Shown: one piece after another, positions 1 to 10,928 of the stretch
Layout of the letters: each line of letters opens with the position of its first letter
How positions within the stretch are numbered: position 1 is the stretch's first letter
Source: Hypholoma sublateritium FD-334 SS-4
Lineage: Eukaryota > Basidiomycota > Agaricomycetes > Agaricales > Strophariaceae
NCBI GenBank assembly: GCA_000827495.1
Contig: KN817558.1
Location: forward strand, 1 to 64,000
Direction of reading: 5' to 3'
DNA length: 64,000 bases
Notes under the pieces: model-generated
What the model was told of the DNA's origin: nothing
The model's database searches: none
The model's input: only the letters and a program-made list of their open reading frames with translations
Position numbers and translations under genes: made by a program

Positions 1-803
1 AATCAATTATACCACATATGATTTGCGACGAGCATACGATACCATCAACCCTCGTACGCACCCCTTTGTTATTGTGGCATCACCTGAAACCGCACCCGGC
101 TCTCATCCCTTCTGGTATGCCGCTGTCATTGGCGTATTTCACNCAAATGTGCAGCACNTTGGTAAAGACTCTCGTGACTACCGTGTCCANCGAATGGAGT
201 TCCTTTGGGTTCGATGGTTGGGTGTCGTTCCGGACCACTCATTTGGGCGACAACAAGCACGCTTGCCAAAGATCGGGTTTATTCCCGACTCTGATGAATT
301 CGCGTTTGGATTTCTGGACCCCTCATTTGTTCTACGAAGCTGCCATCTTCTTCCCGCATTTGAAGACGGCAGAACAACTGAGCTGCTCGCCACTAACCAT
401 ATCACAGAAGCAAGACCGTCTGGTGAACAGGATGACTGGACGAATTATTATGTGGGAATGTAAGTTGTTTCTTGATACCTCTTGGTATCTTTTGTGTTTA
501 NCTTAGATTGCTAGATTTGTCGACCGCGATATGTTCATGCGCTTTTTGGGATACGGCATTGGCCATAAAGATCAAACCAAGNNTATTGCTCCTTCCGATG
601 AAGCAGGCGATCAAGACGACCTAGAAGAGGATGACTTGGACCTGCAGAATATGGCGCGCATCGCACGCGACCAGGTTGTGCAGCCTGTATTGGGTGGTGT
701 CAACGGAGATGCCATCAATGGTACTCAAGACGGTGATGACGACTTAGATGAAGGCTCAGATACCGAGCTCGACGATGAANATGATTTGGATGGGCATTTC
801 TGA
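1..803 (+). CDS. Plavaka-like transposase, C-terminal part (cut by window edge)
   Basis: The reading frame is open from base 2, so the 5' part lies outside the window. Exon 1 runs to 459, an intron spans 460-514 (GT..CTAG), and exon 2 runs from 515 to a TGA at 801-803; the joined frame is continuous. Recognisable stretches are WYAAVIGVFH, MEFLWVRWLG, RLPKIGFIPDSDEFAFGFLD and FVDRDMFMRFLGYGIGHK, followed by an Asp/Glu-rich tail. From memory this is the usual end of the large Plavaka/CACTA-like transposon proteins that are abundant in Agaricomycetes, which would be a cut-and-paste transposase domain protein. The catalytic part is not in view, so activity cannot be judged. Several ambiguous bases fall inside it. 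The neighbouring DUF6698-like gene and tandem repeat may belong to the same mobile region. Confidence 0.7.
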
Positions 804-1134
804 ATTTGTTTCAATATATCGGGCCATTTTTTGTTTACAATTCAATGGGGAATAAGAAACAGCAGGAGATGACTCGATTACAACAGGCACCATCGAGAGT
901 TCGAGAACAACAGGTCCCTGAACGTGTCGGAGAGTACCGTGATGAAGCAGGACCTAGCAGGACTCGAAGTTCTTCCACCTGGTGCAAGAAATTTAAATCC
1001 GGGGGGGCAAACATGAAGAACCGTAATGCCACAATAAAGCAGCGGGTACCAGCGGCGCACGGCAGTCGATGGTTTGATATATGCTATCGAGCTAACATGC
1101 AACACCTGTATGTATCTGAAACGCGACCAGATTG

Positions 1135-1211
1135 TATAAATAGGTCTCCAGTANGAGTCATTTCAANTCAAAATTGTACCAAGCCAAGCCATAACTTGGA
1201 CCGTATAAATA
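1135..1211 (+). promoter_or_regulatory. Two TATA boxes upstream of the DUF6698-like gene
   Basis: TATAAATA occurs at 1135-1142 and again at 1204-1211. The second is only 33 bp before the ATG at 1245, so the first is the better candidate for transcription of the full reading frame. The presence of two copies 69 bp apart may reflect a local duplication. Confidence 0.4.
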
Positions 1212-1244
1212 CTGCATCGATTGCGTCCGTCCAAGCATCTTCCA

Positions 1245-2833
1245 ATGTCTTCTCAGTCCTCCCAGCCCGCACACACCTCGCTCGAGGGAGACGAAGAGGA
1301 GCAGCACTCTCAGGCCCAAGTCGATCCAGGAGCAGAGATTGCGCGACTTAAACGTCGCCTTGCTGCGTCCCAAGACGAAGTCAAAGAGCTTACCCAAGGG
1401 AAAGTCAAAAAGCCTCCGTACGCCNACCTCTTTTCTCAGTCGGCCTATCATGCTAACTATCCGTAGGACGACCGTCACGATGGGACGTGCCATTCGACGC
1501 CTGGTGTCTCTATACGAGTCCCTCGATGACCTCCTTCAGGCTGCTGATGATCACAACAGCAACGAGAACGACGANGACGAAGCAGAATTATTGACTGAAG
1601 AGGCTCAAGAGAAAGAACAAGAGTACGCGACTATCTATCTGTTTCGTCGAGCCTTCTCTCAAATATATCCAGGTCTGAAAGCCGATTTGCAGCATTCAAG
1701 ATTCTTATACAGGTGCTTCCATCAGTTGGAAAGGCAATAGAAGATCCCGCTACCGACATGGATATGTATTTAANGCAGGTATGTCGTGATTCTNCTTTCT
1801 TCTCTATCTGTTCTTATATTTTCATTGATTCTCTTCAGTTGCAGAAGGGCGCGAACGATGCTCGGAGCGACGATGTTCGTAGGATCAAGGAAGAAATCGC
1901 ATTGTGGCTCAATCTAGCGCATGCTCCCAACCCTCCTCTGAACACGAAGAGCAGAAGTGATCGCGGGCTGCATAATGATATAACAGGCCGCCTTCTCTGT
2001 CCAATTGAATATGACTGGGACGATGAATTGTAAGTTTCATTCTGTCTATCATTCCCGGCGCAATTAATTGTTTATAGGGTCCGTAATGGAATCCGCGCGG
2101 GTACTATCAACATATCTGAAGACTATTTCCTTCGATGCTTTTACCCTTATGGAATAGGAGACCCTGACAACGTCGAGAAAGGGTTTCTCCGAAGTGGCTT
2201 ACTTGTCAAAGTTGGTTGTTTTTTGCGTCCATGCTCTTCACTGTTTTATTTATTGTATGTGCTACTTTCAGACATATTCTAATATTTTTATATCACCTTC
2301 GTCATCCGACTCTTTCAGTGATGAGGATGAAAATGGTGCAGCAAGGAAAAAGCAATGCTCCACAAATTCACAGAAGAAGGCAACCAAGTGCAACGTTGCA
2401 AACATTCTCGGCATGGACGGGCGAGTTACGCCACGTTCGATTGCTTATGCCGCTGTTCTAGTATGTTATCTAATGAGTCTTCTCTATATTANATCTTCTG
2501 ATGACTGCCGCCCATAGCTGGCCTTTAATCTGACTGATGCTAGCTATTGGATGGAGGTCTACAATNGGTTTAATTTTCGCGCGTTGTATGCATTGGTTGT
2601 CGATTTTTTTGAGGTCCCATCTGGACAGGCAGCAACAAGGCGCTCGCAGAATTTACTCAAATGGTGGAGCACGTATGTAATCTCACCCAAATTTGCCTCA
2701 TATATTGGATTTGACTGATATTTTCAACAGACAGATTTTTCCTCACCATAATGGTGCATCCACCAACAGCCGCAAGTCTCGGAACAAGCTTTTAGCTCAA
2801 AGGGCTGCTCGTGAAGAAAGTGTACCTCTTTAA
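1245..2833 (+). CDS. DUF6698-like protein, with one frameshift
   Basis: I read seven exons: 1245-1417, 1467-1778, 1839-2029, 2078-2210, 2272-2460, 2518-2672 and 2731-2833 (TAA). The N-terminus has a coiled-coil-like segment (EIARLKRRLAASQDEVKEL), then an acidic stretch, then a conserved core with KGANDARSDDVRRIKEEI, GRLLCPIEYDWDDE and GIRAGTINISEDYFLRCFYP, and a C-terminal part with NLLKWWST. The core resembles the DUF6698 proteins common in Agaricomycetes, whose function is unknown to me. Exon 2 does not keep phase: the frame with QIYPGLKADLQ must shift near 1690-1700 to reach FKILIQVLPSVGKAIEDPATD. There is no intron there, so either a base is missing or the gene is decaying. This gene also contains several N positions, so a sequencing error is possible. 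Confidence 0.6.
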
Positions 2834-3046
2834 TAAACCTATCTTCTAGTATTCCACCTTTCGTACNGTCCACATATCGATTACATAATTACATATTTTG
2901 ATGATCTTTGAAAACTTACCGTGCTGAACCCTGCTGAACGCANTAATTTTCATCAAATGTCAATACAGCCTGAAACTGTCATGCAAANTGTAGGCTGTAC
3001 ATGGACTGTCAAGTGACCGCGATTATTTGGACCTGTTATGGAAGGG

Positions 3047-3958
3047 TATAAGCGCCCAGCTGGCTGACATTGAGCGAGCGTGTGCGCAAGAAAGTGCATA
3101 AACTACAATTTGGCGGTAGCATTGCCTCAAGTGATTCTACAGCCCGTTATTGAAGGTGTAAGTGCCCAGCAGACTGACAATAACCGGCTGTGTATTTATA
3201 ACTTAACTGTAGGCTGTTCTTCGAATGCTACTATTATTCGATTATTATTTTTTTGTTATAAGCGCTGAGAAGGTGTACATTGAGCGACCGTGTCGAAAAT
3301 AATGTGTAAGATGTACAATTTAACCGTATCCCTTCTTTGCACAATACTATAGTTCAAATGTATTATTCGATTTATAAGCGTCCAGCATGCTGATACGGAG
3401 CGACAGGGTTGATGTAAACGTGTCAGAGGTATAACTTGACTGTAGTGTTTCCCTAGATTATCCTCTTACTTGTTTCTTTCATTTTAGNAATGAGCACCTG
3501 GCAATCTGAAGTTAAGCGACTGTATTTGAAATGACGTACAAGAGCTACAAGCTANCCGTAGTCTTGTTTCAAATGATTATACTCTCCCGGAGTGTCGCGC
3601 AAGTTGTAAGCGCCCAGCAAGCTGACGTTGGGCCACCATATCAAAAACAACGCATAGGAGTTACAATTTGACTGGTGTCAACCCTCAAATCATGCTTATG
3701 TTTGAATCTTTCATATTCATCATAAGTACGCAGAAATCCGACGCCGAGGGACCGTGTTCGAAATGACGTGCGGTAGTAGTACAATTCGACCGTAATGTTT
3801 CTTCCAAAGGTAATACCATCTGAGATTGTCGCGCAAATTATAAGCGGCTGCCTGGGCTGACGTTGAGCAACCATGTTGAGAACGACTCATAAGAAACTGC
3901 GATTTCATTATAGCTTTTCTTCAAAAGTATCCCGGTACAACGGAAGGGTAGCAACATT
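3047..3958 (+). repeat. Degenerate tandem repeat, about 116-bp period, eight units
   Basis: A motif like TATAAGCGCCCAGCAAGCTG, then GAGCGACCGTGT, then a TACAATTTGACCGTA-like block recurs. With the AGCG (or its variant) as anchor, units start at 3051, 3161, 3261, 3377, 3493, 3609, 3725 and 3843, giving spacings of 110, 100, 116, 116, 116, 116 and 118 bp. A weaker partial unit may precede it near 2988. The units differ by many substitutions and small gaps, so the array is old. It carries no credible gene. It could be an old satellite or the subterminal repeat region of the transposon whose transposase end lies at 1-803. Confidence 0.75.
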
Positions 3959-6780
3959 ACGACAATTACGGAAATTGGGATGGCGCTACAATCCCCTTAT
4001 ATCCGTTGTTGTAAGGATATTTTCATATGATTCCTATGATAGAAAATTCCATGTATTTCGGAGACTTTATAAGGCATTATTGGTGATTATCCATTTTTCC
4101 ATTTTACACTGATGAGGGAGGCGAGTCAAGTCGGATGAGCACTACATCTGTCGGAGTTTCGGCAGATCGGCCGACAGGTATGGAGGGTGTGAATCTGATA
4201 AGATAAATTGGTATTATCTAGTGACGTCATTTGCTATGTGCTCTCTTCGCCAAGAAAATTTGGTATCGTTCCTCTTGTGCTCACTCCACTCAGCGAAATG
4301 CCCTTCGGATATCAGTGAGTGTTTTAATTGGACTTCCGTTCGAGGTCTGACGATTTTCTTAGCCTTCAAGGACCACGAATAGCTCGTGCGTTGCCAGGCA
4401 ATTTGTCTTCCCATCTGGCGCTTTTACACAGAATTAGATCAACGTAAACGTCGTGCTGTTATTCCTGGGTGTGTTAAATCTTTTGCGAACGACTTCCTAG
4501 GCTCACCCAATCGCAACGTTCTTCACGTCAGATTTCTATATGTCACCTTCTACGGTCTGAAGCCAAAGTTCTCTGTCCAGCTTGGAAGACACGTCCATGT
4601 CAATTAATGGATATATCAACAGAAAGTACGGTCATTTCGACATTAATTCTGTCGTATTTATTCTCTTGTAAATTTTATTAGGAGTTTCTGGAACCTCTAC
4701 AAGTAGTACGCACACTCTGAATATTGTGCTCGAAGTGCGCTCGGCGGAGAATTTCATGGCCATTTGTTTCCCTAAAGTTATCACTTGATTATCATTGTCA
4801 TTGGGGCCAGGTTGACCGTTGCAGTGTGGATATATTTTCACGCAGGCCGAACATTTACACGCCCCGATTTATTCATTATTCCTGGTTGACATTGAACGTA
4901 TGAACTGTCAACGCAGCTACTATCCCCATCGTTTGCAGTACACTCAGTTACTTCCTTTTGGTAAATGCTGTCGGGTTCGGCGGCAATAATATCCTTCCGG
5001 AGTCACGACATAGCCACTTCACAACACCCCGGGCCAAGCTTTCTTTCTTTCTGACTCTGCAAAACCTCACTTAAGCCAAACTGCAACGAAGACACGGAGA
5101 CTTTATCGGACTTGGTAAATCGGAATGCGGGCGTTACAAGATTAAATTCCCACGCCGCCTCGCAGTGACAACAATTTGACAACTTCTGACAACTCAACGC
5201 ATCTGCCATCACTGCTCTATATGTGGCCCTCTGACGCTCCAGCCTATCGATTGCTTGCCCGAAATTGTTCACTTCATAACTCTTGACACTAGACTTCATG
5301 GGAGGGTTGGCCATGTATAACCTACTTTGATAAACCGCGACGTCATGAACGTTTGAACCTTCATAGGACTTCCTGAGTGGTCTAACACCGAGATGTCACT
5401 AAAAAAAGGGAGCTCAGGATATAAAGTCAGTAACAATTACCATAATATTCATTGATGAATATTCACTGCGATTGTTTTGAAAGCGTTATAGCATTGTTTT
5501 AACTCTCAGAGCTCTAGGCAACCTGTCTCACCTTGCGTAGTTCCGAATCCGTATTCTCGCTGCCGCGGGCCTCCCATTACAAGCATGAGCGAAGCCCACT
5601 AAACAGGTTGAACGACATGCTATCCAACATCCTTCTTGATCCAGTGGCTCTGCAGAATCATATCTCTGATACATTGCTCGAAAGAAATGTAACAAGTGAT
5701 ATCGAAGCGCATCAGATGTATCTGGTCGCTCATCAACTACCGACTACAAACAGGAAGGTTAGCTCGCATTCACGTTCTGAATGTAGACAAACCATACCGC
5801 TCACAATCATGCGGCTCAGTTCGAAACTTGGACTCTAGGAATCAGCATCATGGCTTGCACCTCATTTCCATGATGCGGGGGGGTTGAATGAGTTCATATC
5901 CGACTCTTACGATGTAAGTGTGTATTTAATCATTGACGTATGCGCTCACCGGAATCCAGGTTTACGGATATGAACGTCAGGTGAACTTAACCGGAATGGC
6001 TAGCCCGTCAAAATAGAATGTATGAGAACGACATAACCTTACGCATCGTGGCTCACGACGTTGCATCTTCACGATATGTCTCACCATTTAGCCTCAAGCG
6101 GCTAATCCTCGCGAACCTACTGGAAAATCTTCGGTTGGCTCACACAATCTGAATTGATTAATTCGCATAGATCCATCAACAGGTTCACAGCTTACCTTCA
6201 AACAGGCAACCACTTCTCGAAAGAACCCTCACACAAATTACGCCGACGGACATAACGACGTAACCAGACTGAAGATTTGTCTATTCTGATCAAAAGCGGT
6301 AAAAGCATCTTGGGAGGCATCAAATCATCGCTTGCTTTGAAGAAAAGGAGTGCCGGCGTGGTAAATGAAATATACATATCCTCTTATGCTTGAATGTATG
6401 TGATTTCTTTCAATGCTCGGCCATATGTGGATCTGAAAATTGCCACGGAGGTCAAACGTAGATGTTCAGCAGCGACACGAAAAGCAATGAAGTCGCTCTG
6501 GTCAAGGTTTACCTCTAGAAGTCCTCTCCTCTCTGGGTCGGACTTCTTCAACCATACTATGCGTCTCGGACTCGTGTTTGCGGTCGAAAGATCGAGTGAT
6601 GCCGACGATAAGGTACGTATAATAGTATGCTGCTGCAGGAACCGACAACTTGCTCCACGTGATTGGTTCTCTGATGAAACGGAAAAGACAAATTACCTGC
6701 GAACCATCGATATGACCAATGACCGGACTCCAGTCCATTATTTATTTAACTTTCTCACCCGCTCGGTTTACGACACCACC
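3959..6780. other. Intergenic, no supported gene
   Basis: AT-leaning sequence with only short unsupported reading frames. The single small structure I can point to is a perfect palindrome at 5444-5463 (AATATTCAT, two bases, ATGAATATT). The reading frame of the F-box-like gene stays open upstream to 6394, but that part shows no family resemblance. Confidence 0.5.
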
Positions 6781-7679
6781 ATGTTTCCTTTCAACAACCT
6801 CCCCGTCGAACTTCAGCGCGAAATTTTCGTTGTGGCAGCGCGCTCGGAGCGAGGCAGCGCCCTTCGTCTTGTCCTTGTGGCGCGGCGAATACGGCTATGG
6901 TAAGGCGTCTCGGTCCATTTACTCTGCGACAGCTTCTCAAAAAAATTGATACCGCCGTCAGGGTCCAGTCCTACATCTATGATATGGTGACACTGGGCTC
7001 ATCTGACACCAAATTATTTTTACGGACCATGGATACCGTGCCACCGGGATTTCTTGCCAACTACGTCAAGCGGCTCTGTCTATCTGTGTCCGTCGGCGCC
7101 TCTGATGCTGAACGCATTCTAGGTGTCTGCACTGGCGTGGTCGATCTCGCGTTCTGGGTGGACTATCTGCGTGTGTTCCCGAAGCGGCCATTTGCACCGT
7201 TCATCTCCCCACTACCGCTCCACAGGCTGTCCATTGAACTCAACCACTTTACGTCCCTCTTTTCCGACTCGAATTCTCAGCCTACGTGGACCGACACGCT
7301 CACCCATCTCGACATCGTCCTCTGGGAGGCCCAAACGTCGCACACCATTCCCTATCTCGATCGATTGGTTGCTCTTACGCACCTGGCTCTCAGACCTCTC
7401 CACAATATCAAAAATTTTGATTTATCCACCACGCTTTCGTGTTGCAAACGGCTCCAGGTATTGATCATATACGACGAGCCCGACACTGATGAAGGCATCT
7501 CGAGCGAAGATCCCAGGGTGGTGTACATGTCCTATCCTTTCAAAATTATTCCGGAGTGGGAAGCGCAGGCCAGGAATGAAGATGACTGTAGCTGGTCAAG
7601 GGCGGACGAACTAGTACGGAAGAATGGCGCCGAAAGAGAGCCGCAAGGTTTGTCTGTTTATCACATTCGCGAAATATGA
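6781..7679 (+). CDS. F-box/LRR-like protein, 278 aa
   Basis: Two exons, 6781-6899 and 6962-7679, separated by an intron 6900-6961 (GTAAGG..CAG) that restores LW-VQSYIYD in frame. The protein begins MFPFNNLPVELQREIFVVAA, an F-box-like helix start (LPVELQREI), and continues with the layout usual for small mushroom F-box-like proteins: LFLRTMDTVPPGFLANYVKRL, CTGVVDLAFW, then leucine-spaced segments such as LTHLDIVLWEA and LTHLALRPLHNIKNF. By analogy it would be a substrate receptor of an SCF ubiquitin ligase, but the F-box is short and the assignment is by pattern only. ATG 6781 was chosen because it sits directly before the LPVELQREI motif. The frame stays open further upstream without recognisable content. 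The C-terminus after VYMSYPF is less typical and may contain a missed intron. Confidence 0.7.
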
Positions 7680-8193
7680 TGGGCAATTAATACCTACGAG
7701 GTTCACAGGATCAACTACATAACATCAATTTGTAATCATGACCGCGGGTCATTTTCATTAACGATGAGGGCAGAAAGGTACGATAAATGCTCGACTCGTA
7801 AGTAGTTGTGGATCATCGAATTGACAACTGTCCAGCAGCGGCGAAGTCAGCGGCTGCGGACCGGATCTCCGCTGCAGTTTGGGCGAATGTGTTACTTTGC
7901 CCGGGATGCTACGTAAAACACCTCCAGCACCTGGAGCAAAAAATGACATTACAGCGGTTCCATATCCACGGTTCCGAACATCGGCATTTTACTAGAGAAT
8001 ATTCACCTAGATTTTTCCAAACCTTCTCATCTTTCCTGAATAGAGTCACACCTTTATATTCAAGAGGCGGTGGCAGGACATCATAAACAACACCGTCCGG
8101 ACAGTACGGCGCAATACCCTTCTTCCGAGCCTGAGAATGAATCGTTCGCTGTTACTACCACGTGTGAGTAGAGCATAGATATTTTGTACACTA
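7680..8193. other. Intergenic, no supported gene
   Basis: No coding or RNA feature seen between the F-box-like gene and the inverted-repeat element. Bases 8192-8193 are the left TA of that element's target site. Confidence 0.5.
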
Positions 8194-8842
8194 CAGTCGA
8201 AACCCTCATAACCCATACCTCTGATAACCCATAACCCCTTATAACCCATAGAAAAATCGATCCACCAAGTCGGTGGGCGGGGATTTGCAACCCATAACCC
8301 ATAAGTCCGCAATAACCCATACCCCATACCCCCCGGAAGGAAAAACCCATAGGTTTTAGACACTAAATTTAGGCTTAAATAGTAGATACTGGCTNATTTT
8401 TGNTACAACGGTTGCTATTCACGCTGATGCAACATATTCGCCCTATGATTCCGCTACAAATGGACTAAACTGCGCCTTGACACGACCGTGTAGAAACAAA
8501 TTTGTCATATTTTGCCTTAATTCTACACCACCAGAGGCAAAGTTCAACTCCGCCTTGACATCGTCGGCAGTGAACCCAATGCAAATGTGCTGAAGACTGT
8601 CTTGGAAAAAGGCGGATAATACATTGATGACTCAGTATATAACCCAGCCAATGTATTGTAGGCTTATGTAGCAGAGTAATCTTCTTCTATGGTGTTTGAC
8701 ATCCATAGCTGATAATATTTCGCATAATGTTTTTCTCACTTTTTGAAATCTATTTTTAACCTACCTCTCCTAACCCATAACCCCTCATAACCCATAGCTC
8801 GGGCCATCCACGGAAAGGTATGGGTTATGAGGGTTTCGACTG
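8194..8842. mobile_element. Non-autonomous TA-flanked inverted-repeat element (Tc1/mariner/pogo-type MITE), 649 bp
   Basis: The element starts CAGTCGAAACCCTCATAACC and ends with the reverse complement of the same sequence; the terminal inverted repeats match for 27 bp. Both ends are flanked by TA (8192-8193 and 8843-8844), the expected target duplication of Tc1/mariner and Fot1/pogo elements. The 8-mer AACCCATA occurs ten times, nine on the plus strand and once inverted at the right end, concentrated in the first 160 and last 85 bp; these may be transposase binding sites. There is no transposase frame: the only long frame (minus strand, 8046-8408) is a translation of these repeats. Two N positions (about 8394 and 8403) lie inside. 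Confidence 0.85.
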
Positions 8843-8844
8843 TA

Positions 8845-9330
8845 CGAAATGTTTCCTGATTTGACGTTGTTACTGGACACAGGATGGACATTATCCATAA
8901 GTTAGCCGCAAGGCGAGATTAATCTCCGCAGAGCTCGCGGAGTGCCATCGGCCTCGGATTCGCACACGATTCTCGGCATTAGAATTCTCAAGGGGTCCGC
9001 TGCATTAATCTAGAAACATCCTGAGTAGGGCCATCGTGTGAGATGGAGCTATGGGAAGATATGCGGCGCTGATGTTAATTTCACAGACCCAGTCGGAGAA
9101 ACACACAACTACTCCAGGCGTTTTTAACTCGTAGCGTGCAGTTGTGTTCTATGGTTGGGTTACATCCATCGATCTATTTCGACCGTCTGCGAGGACATGG
9201 AATAAATAGCTCCTTTAACAAGTAGCGAGGGGATACTGCTGCGCTCCCGAAATGTGGATATATAAATCGACGATATATAGGTATTACAAGCCTGCGTTCG
9301 GCAAACCTGCAGGTAAGAATAATTGGGCGG
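8845..9330. other. Intergenic, downstream of the lipase gene
   Basis: No gene seen. It contains the 3' flank of the minus-strand lipase gene and AT-rich sequence with TATATA runs around 9250-9280. Confidence 0.5.
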
Positions 9331-10567
9331 TCATGAAGGTATATATATCTTCTTCCTTCTTAAAATGGCTGTATATCGGGTTTCCCATCCTTCCTCCGCT
9401 GGCCTAGCATCAGCTAACCAGGTGATACGTTTGATCAAGTACTCTACATTGCGGCCATTGTAGTAATTGTGGCCACCCTTGGGAAACAGCCACTGCGTGG
9501 CTTCACTATTGGTTGCCGCCCGAACGTGAAATAATGTGTGCTCGCATTCTGTAGCGGGCACTTTGTACATTTTCCCATCAACGGCGTAGATAGGCTGCTG
9601 GGAGCAATGCCGATAGCCAAGGCGTGCCGGTGGGAGTGCAGGTACACCTGTAAACGGGGTTATTTTTGAAAATGACGCAAAGGATTCAAATTCGTCTTTT
9701 GACTCGACGTACCATCATTGTATGCTTTAATTGAATATTCTTTAAGCATTTCAGCGCCGCGTCTTTCCCGAAATAACGCGACAAGTGAGCGGTAGTATTT
9801 GACAAATTTAGCGTCGCCCACTCTAGGACACCCAAAGACTGTGATCTGCACGTGCGCTGGGAGAAGTTCGTTCTCATGGGCGAGTAGTTCTGTGAGGAGC
9901 AGGCACGCAACGCTGCCGCCCATGCTGTGTCCGGTAAGAACTAGCTCGCGAGGAGAGTGCTCGGCTATCCCTCTTCGAATTCCAGCGAGCACCGGAGATT
10001 GGATACCCCGAAACAATGCCCAGAATCCACTGTGGACTGAGCCCTGCCCCGAAGGATGGCGCGTTTTCAGGGCCCTTAAATCCAGTAATATGTGTTTCAC
10101 CGACGTTGTCCCCGATATCGCTACGATGAGCTGGGCCGTGGACGGCCGATAGATAATATGCACCGGAAGGTCTGCGCAGCTGCCATGCACAGAGTCCACG
10201 AGGATCACATCACGAAGAGCACGGAAATCGTCCAGAGGGAATCCAGGCTGAGAAAGAGTGGCGAAGTTCTTCAAGAGGAACTCGACGGGAACGGCGCTGT
10301 AGGTAAGCTCCGCGAATTGACCTGCAAGGAGGATATAGTTCAGGATTACACGCACACGCGAAGTAAGAGTGAAATCAGGGACATACCTAGCTCTGCGAGC
10401 CCTTCATACATGTTCTCAGGGAGGCTCTCTCGTTCCGTGAGTATGTATGGAGAATACGTAGCTGCAATCTTGCATATCCATCTAAAGTTGACGAGTTTCT
10501 CCGAGGCATACAGTCGACGTTGTTCCTTGGTCAAAACCAGCTTCCTGGCTGAAAACATGGTTGACAT
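9331..10567 (-). CDS. Class-3 lipase / triacylglycerol lipase-like alpha/beta hydrolase, 368 aa
   Basis: Three exons on the minus strand: 10567-10387, 10321-9713 and 9647-9331 (TGA). The lipase_3 fold is shown by SGTTSVKHILLDL, the nucleophile elbow GHSMGG (Ser193), FGCPRVGDAKF, Asp263 in YNDGVPALPP, and His323 in GGHNYYNG, so the full Ser-Asp-His triad is present in the expected order. Members hydrolyse ester bonds of acylglycerols or related lipids. There is no signal peptide in the N-terminus (MSTMFSARKLVLTKEQRRLY), so an intracellular enzyme is more likely than a secreted one; a second in-frame ATG lies three codons downstream. It is transcribed away from the Sds23-like gene, 361 bp between start codons. 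The length fits the family. Confidence 0.88.
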
Positions 10568-10928
10568 ATGGATATATATGTCAATATTCTGTTTATTTTC
10601 TCCGCTGTCAATTGCAAGTCAGTCGAACGGTTGGCCCATCGTCGTCTAGCTTGACACGCACCTCCTACTTACGCGTCAAATTCCGGGAATATAAGATGCC
10701 TTCCTCACCAAAATATGCACCTTGGACCAACCTTGGACCGTGGTGGTGCAGAAGCAGTAGCGTTGTGATCACGTTGTACATCGGAATCAAATGACGATTT
10801 GGGCGAAGTTGCCAAGTTCTTTAGCAGAGTCGAGACTCAACTGACCTTGATGATCTCTTCTGTCATACGCCGATAACCATCCATTCAGTGGCCAGCAGCG
10901 ACAGAAACGAATTGAAACGATATCAAGC
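10568..10928. promoter_or_regulatory. Shared divergent promoter region, lipase / Sds23-like gene
   Basis: The only sequence between two oppositely directed start codons. No strong TATA box was identified on either side; the two genes may share control elements. Confidence 0.4.

Noticed and set aside
8196..8345. Telomere-like CCCATAACCC runs
   Set aside because: The unit is not TTAGGG/CCCTAA, copies are irregularly spaced, and they lie inside a TA-flanked inverted-repeat element, so they are internal motifs of that element.
8046..8408. 120-codon minus-strand frame rich in Gly-Tyr
   Set aside because: It is a translation of the AACCCATA repeats of the 8.2-kb element, not a protein.
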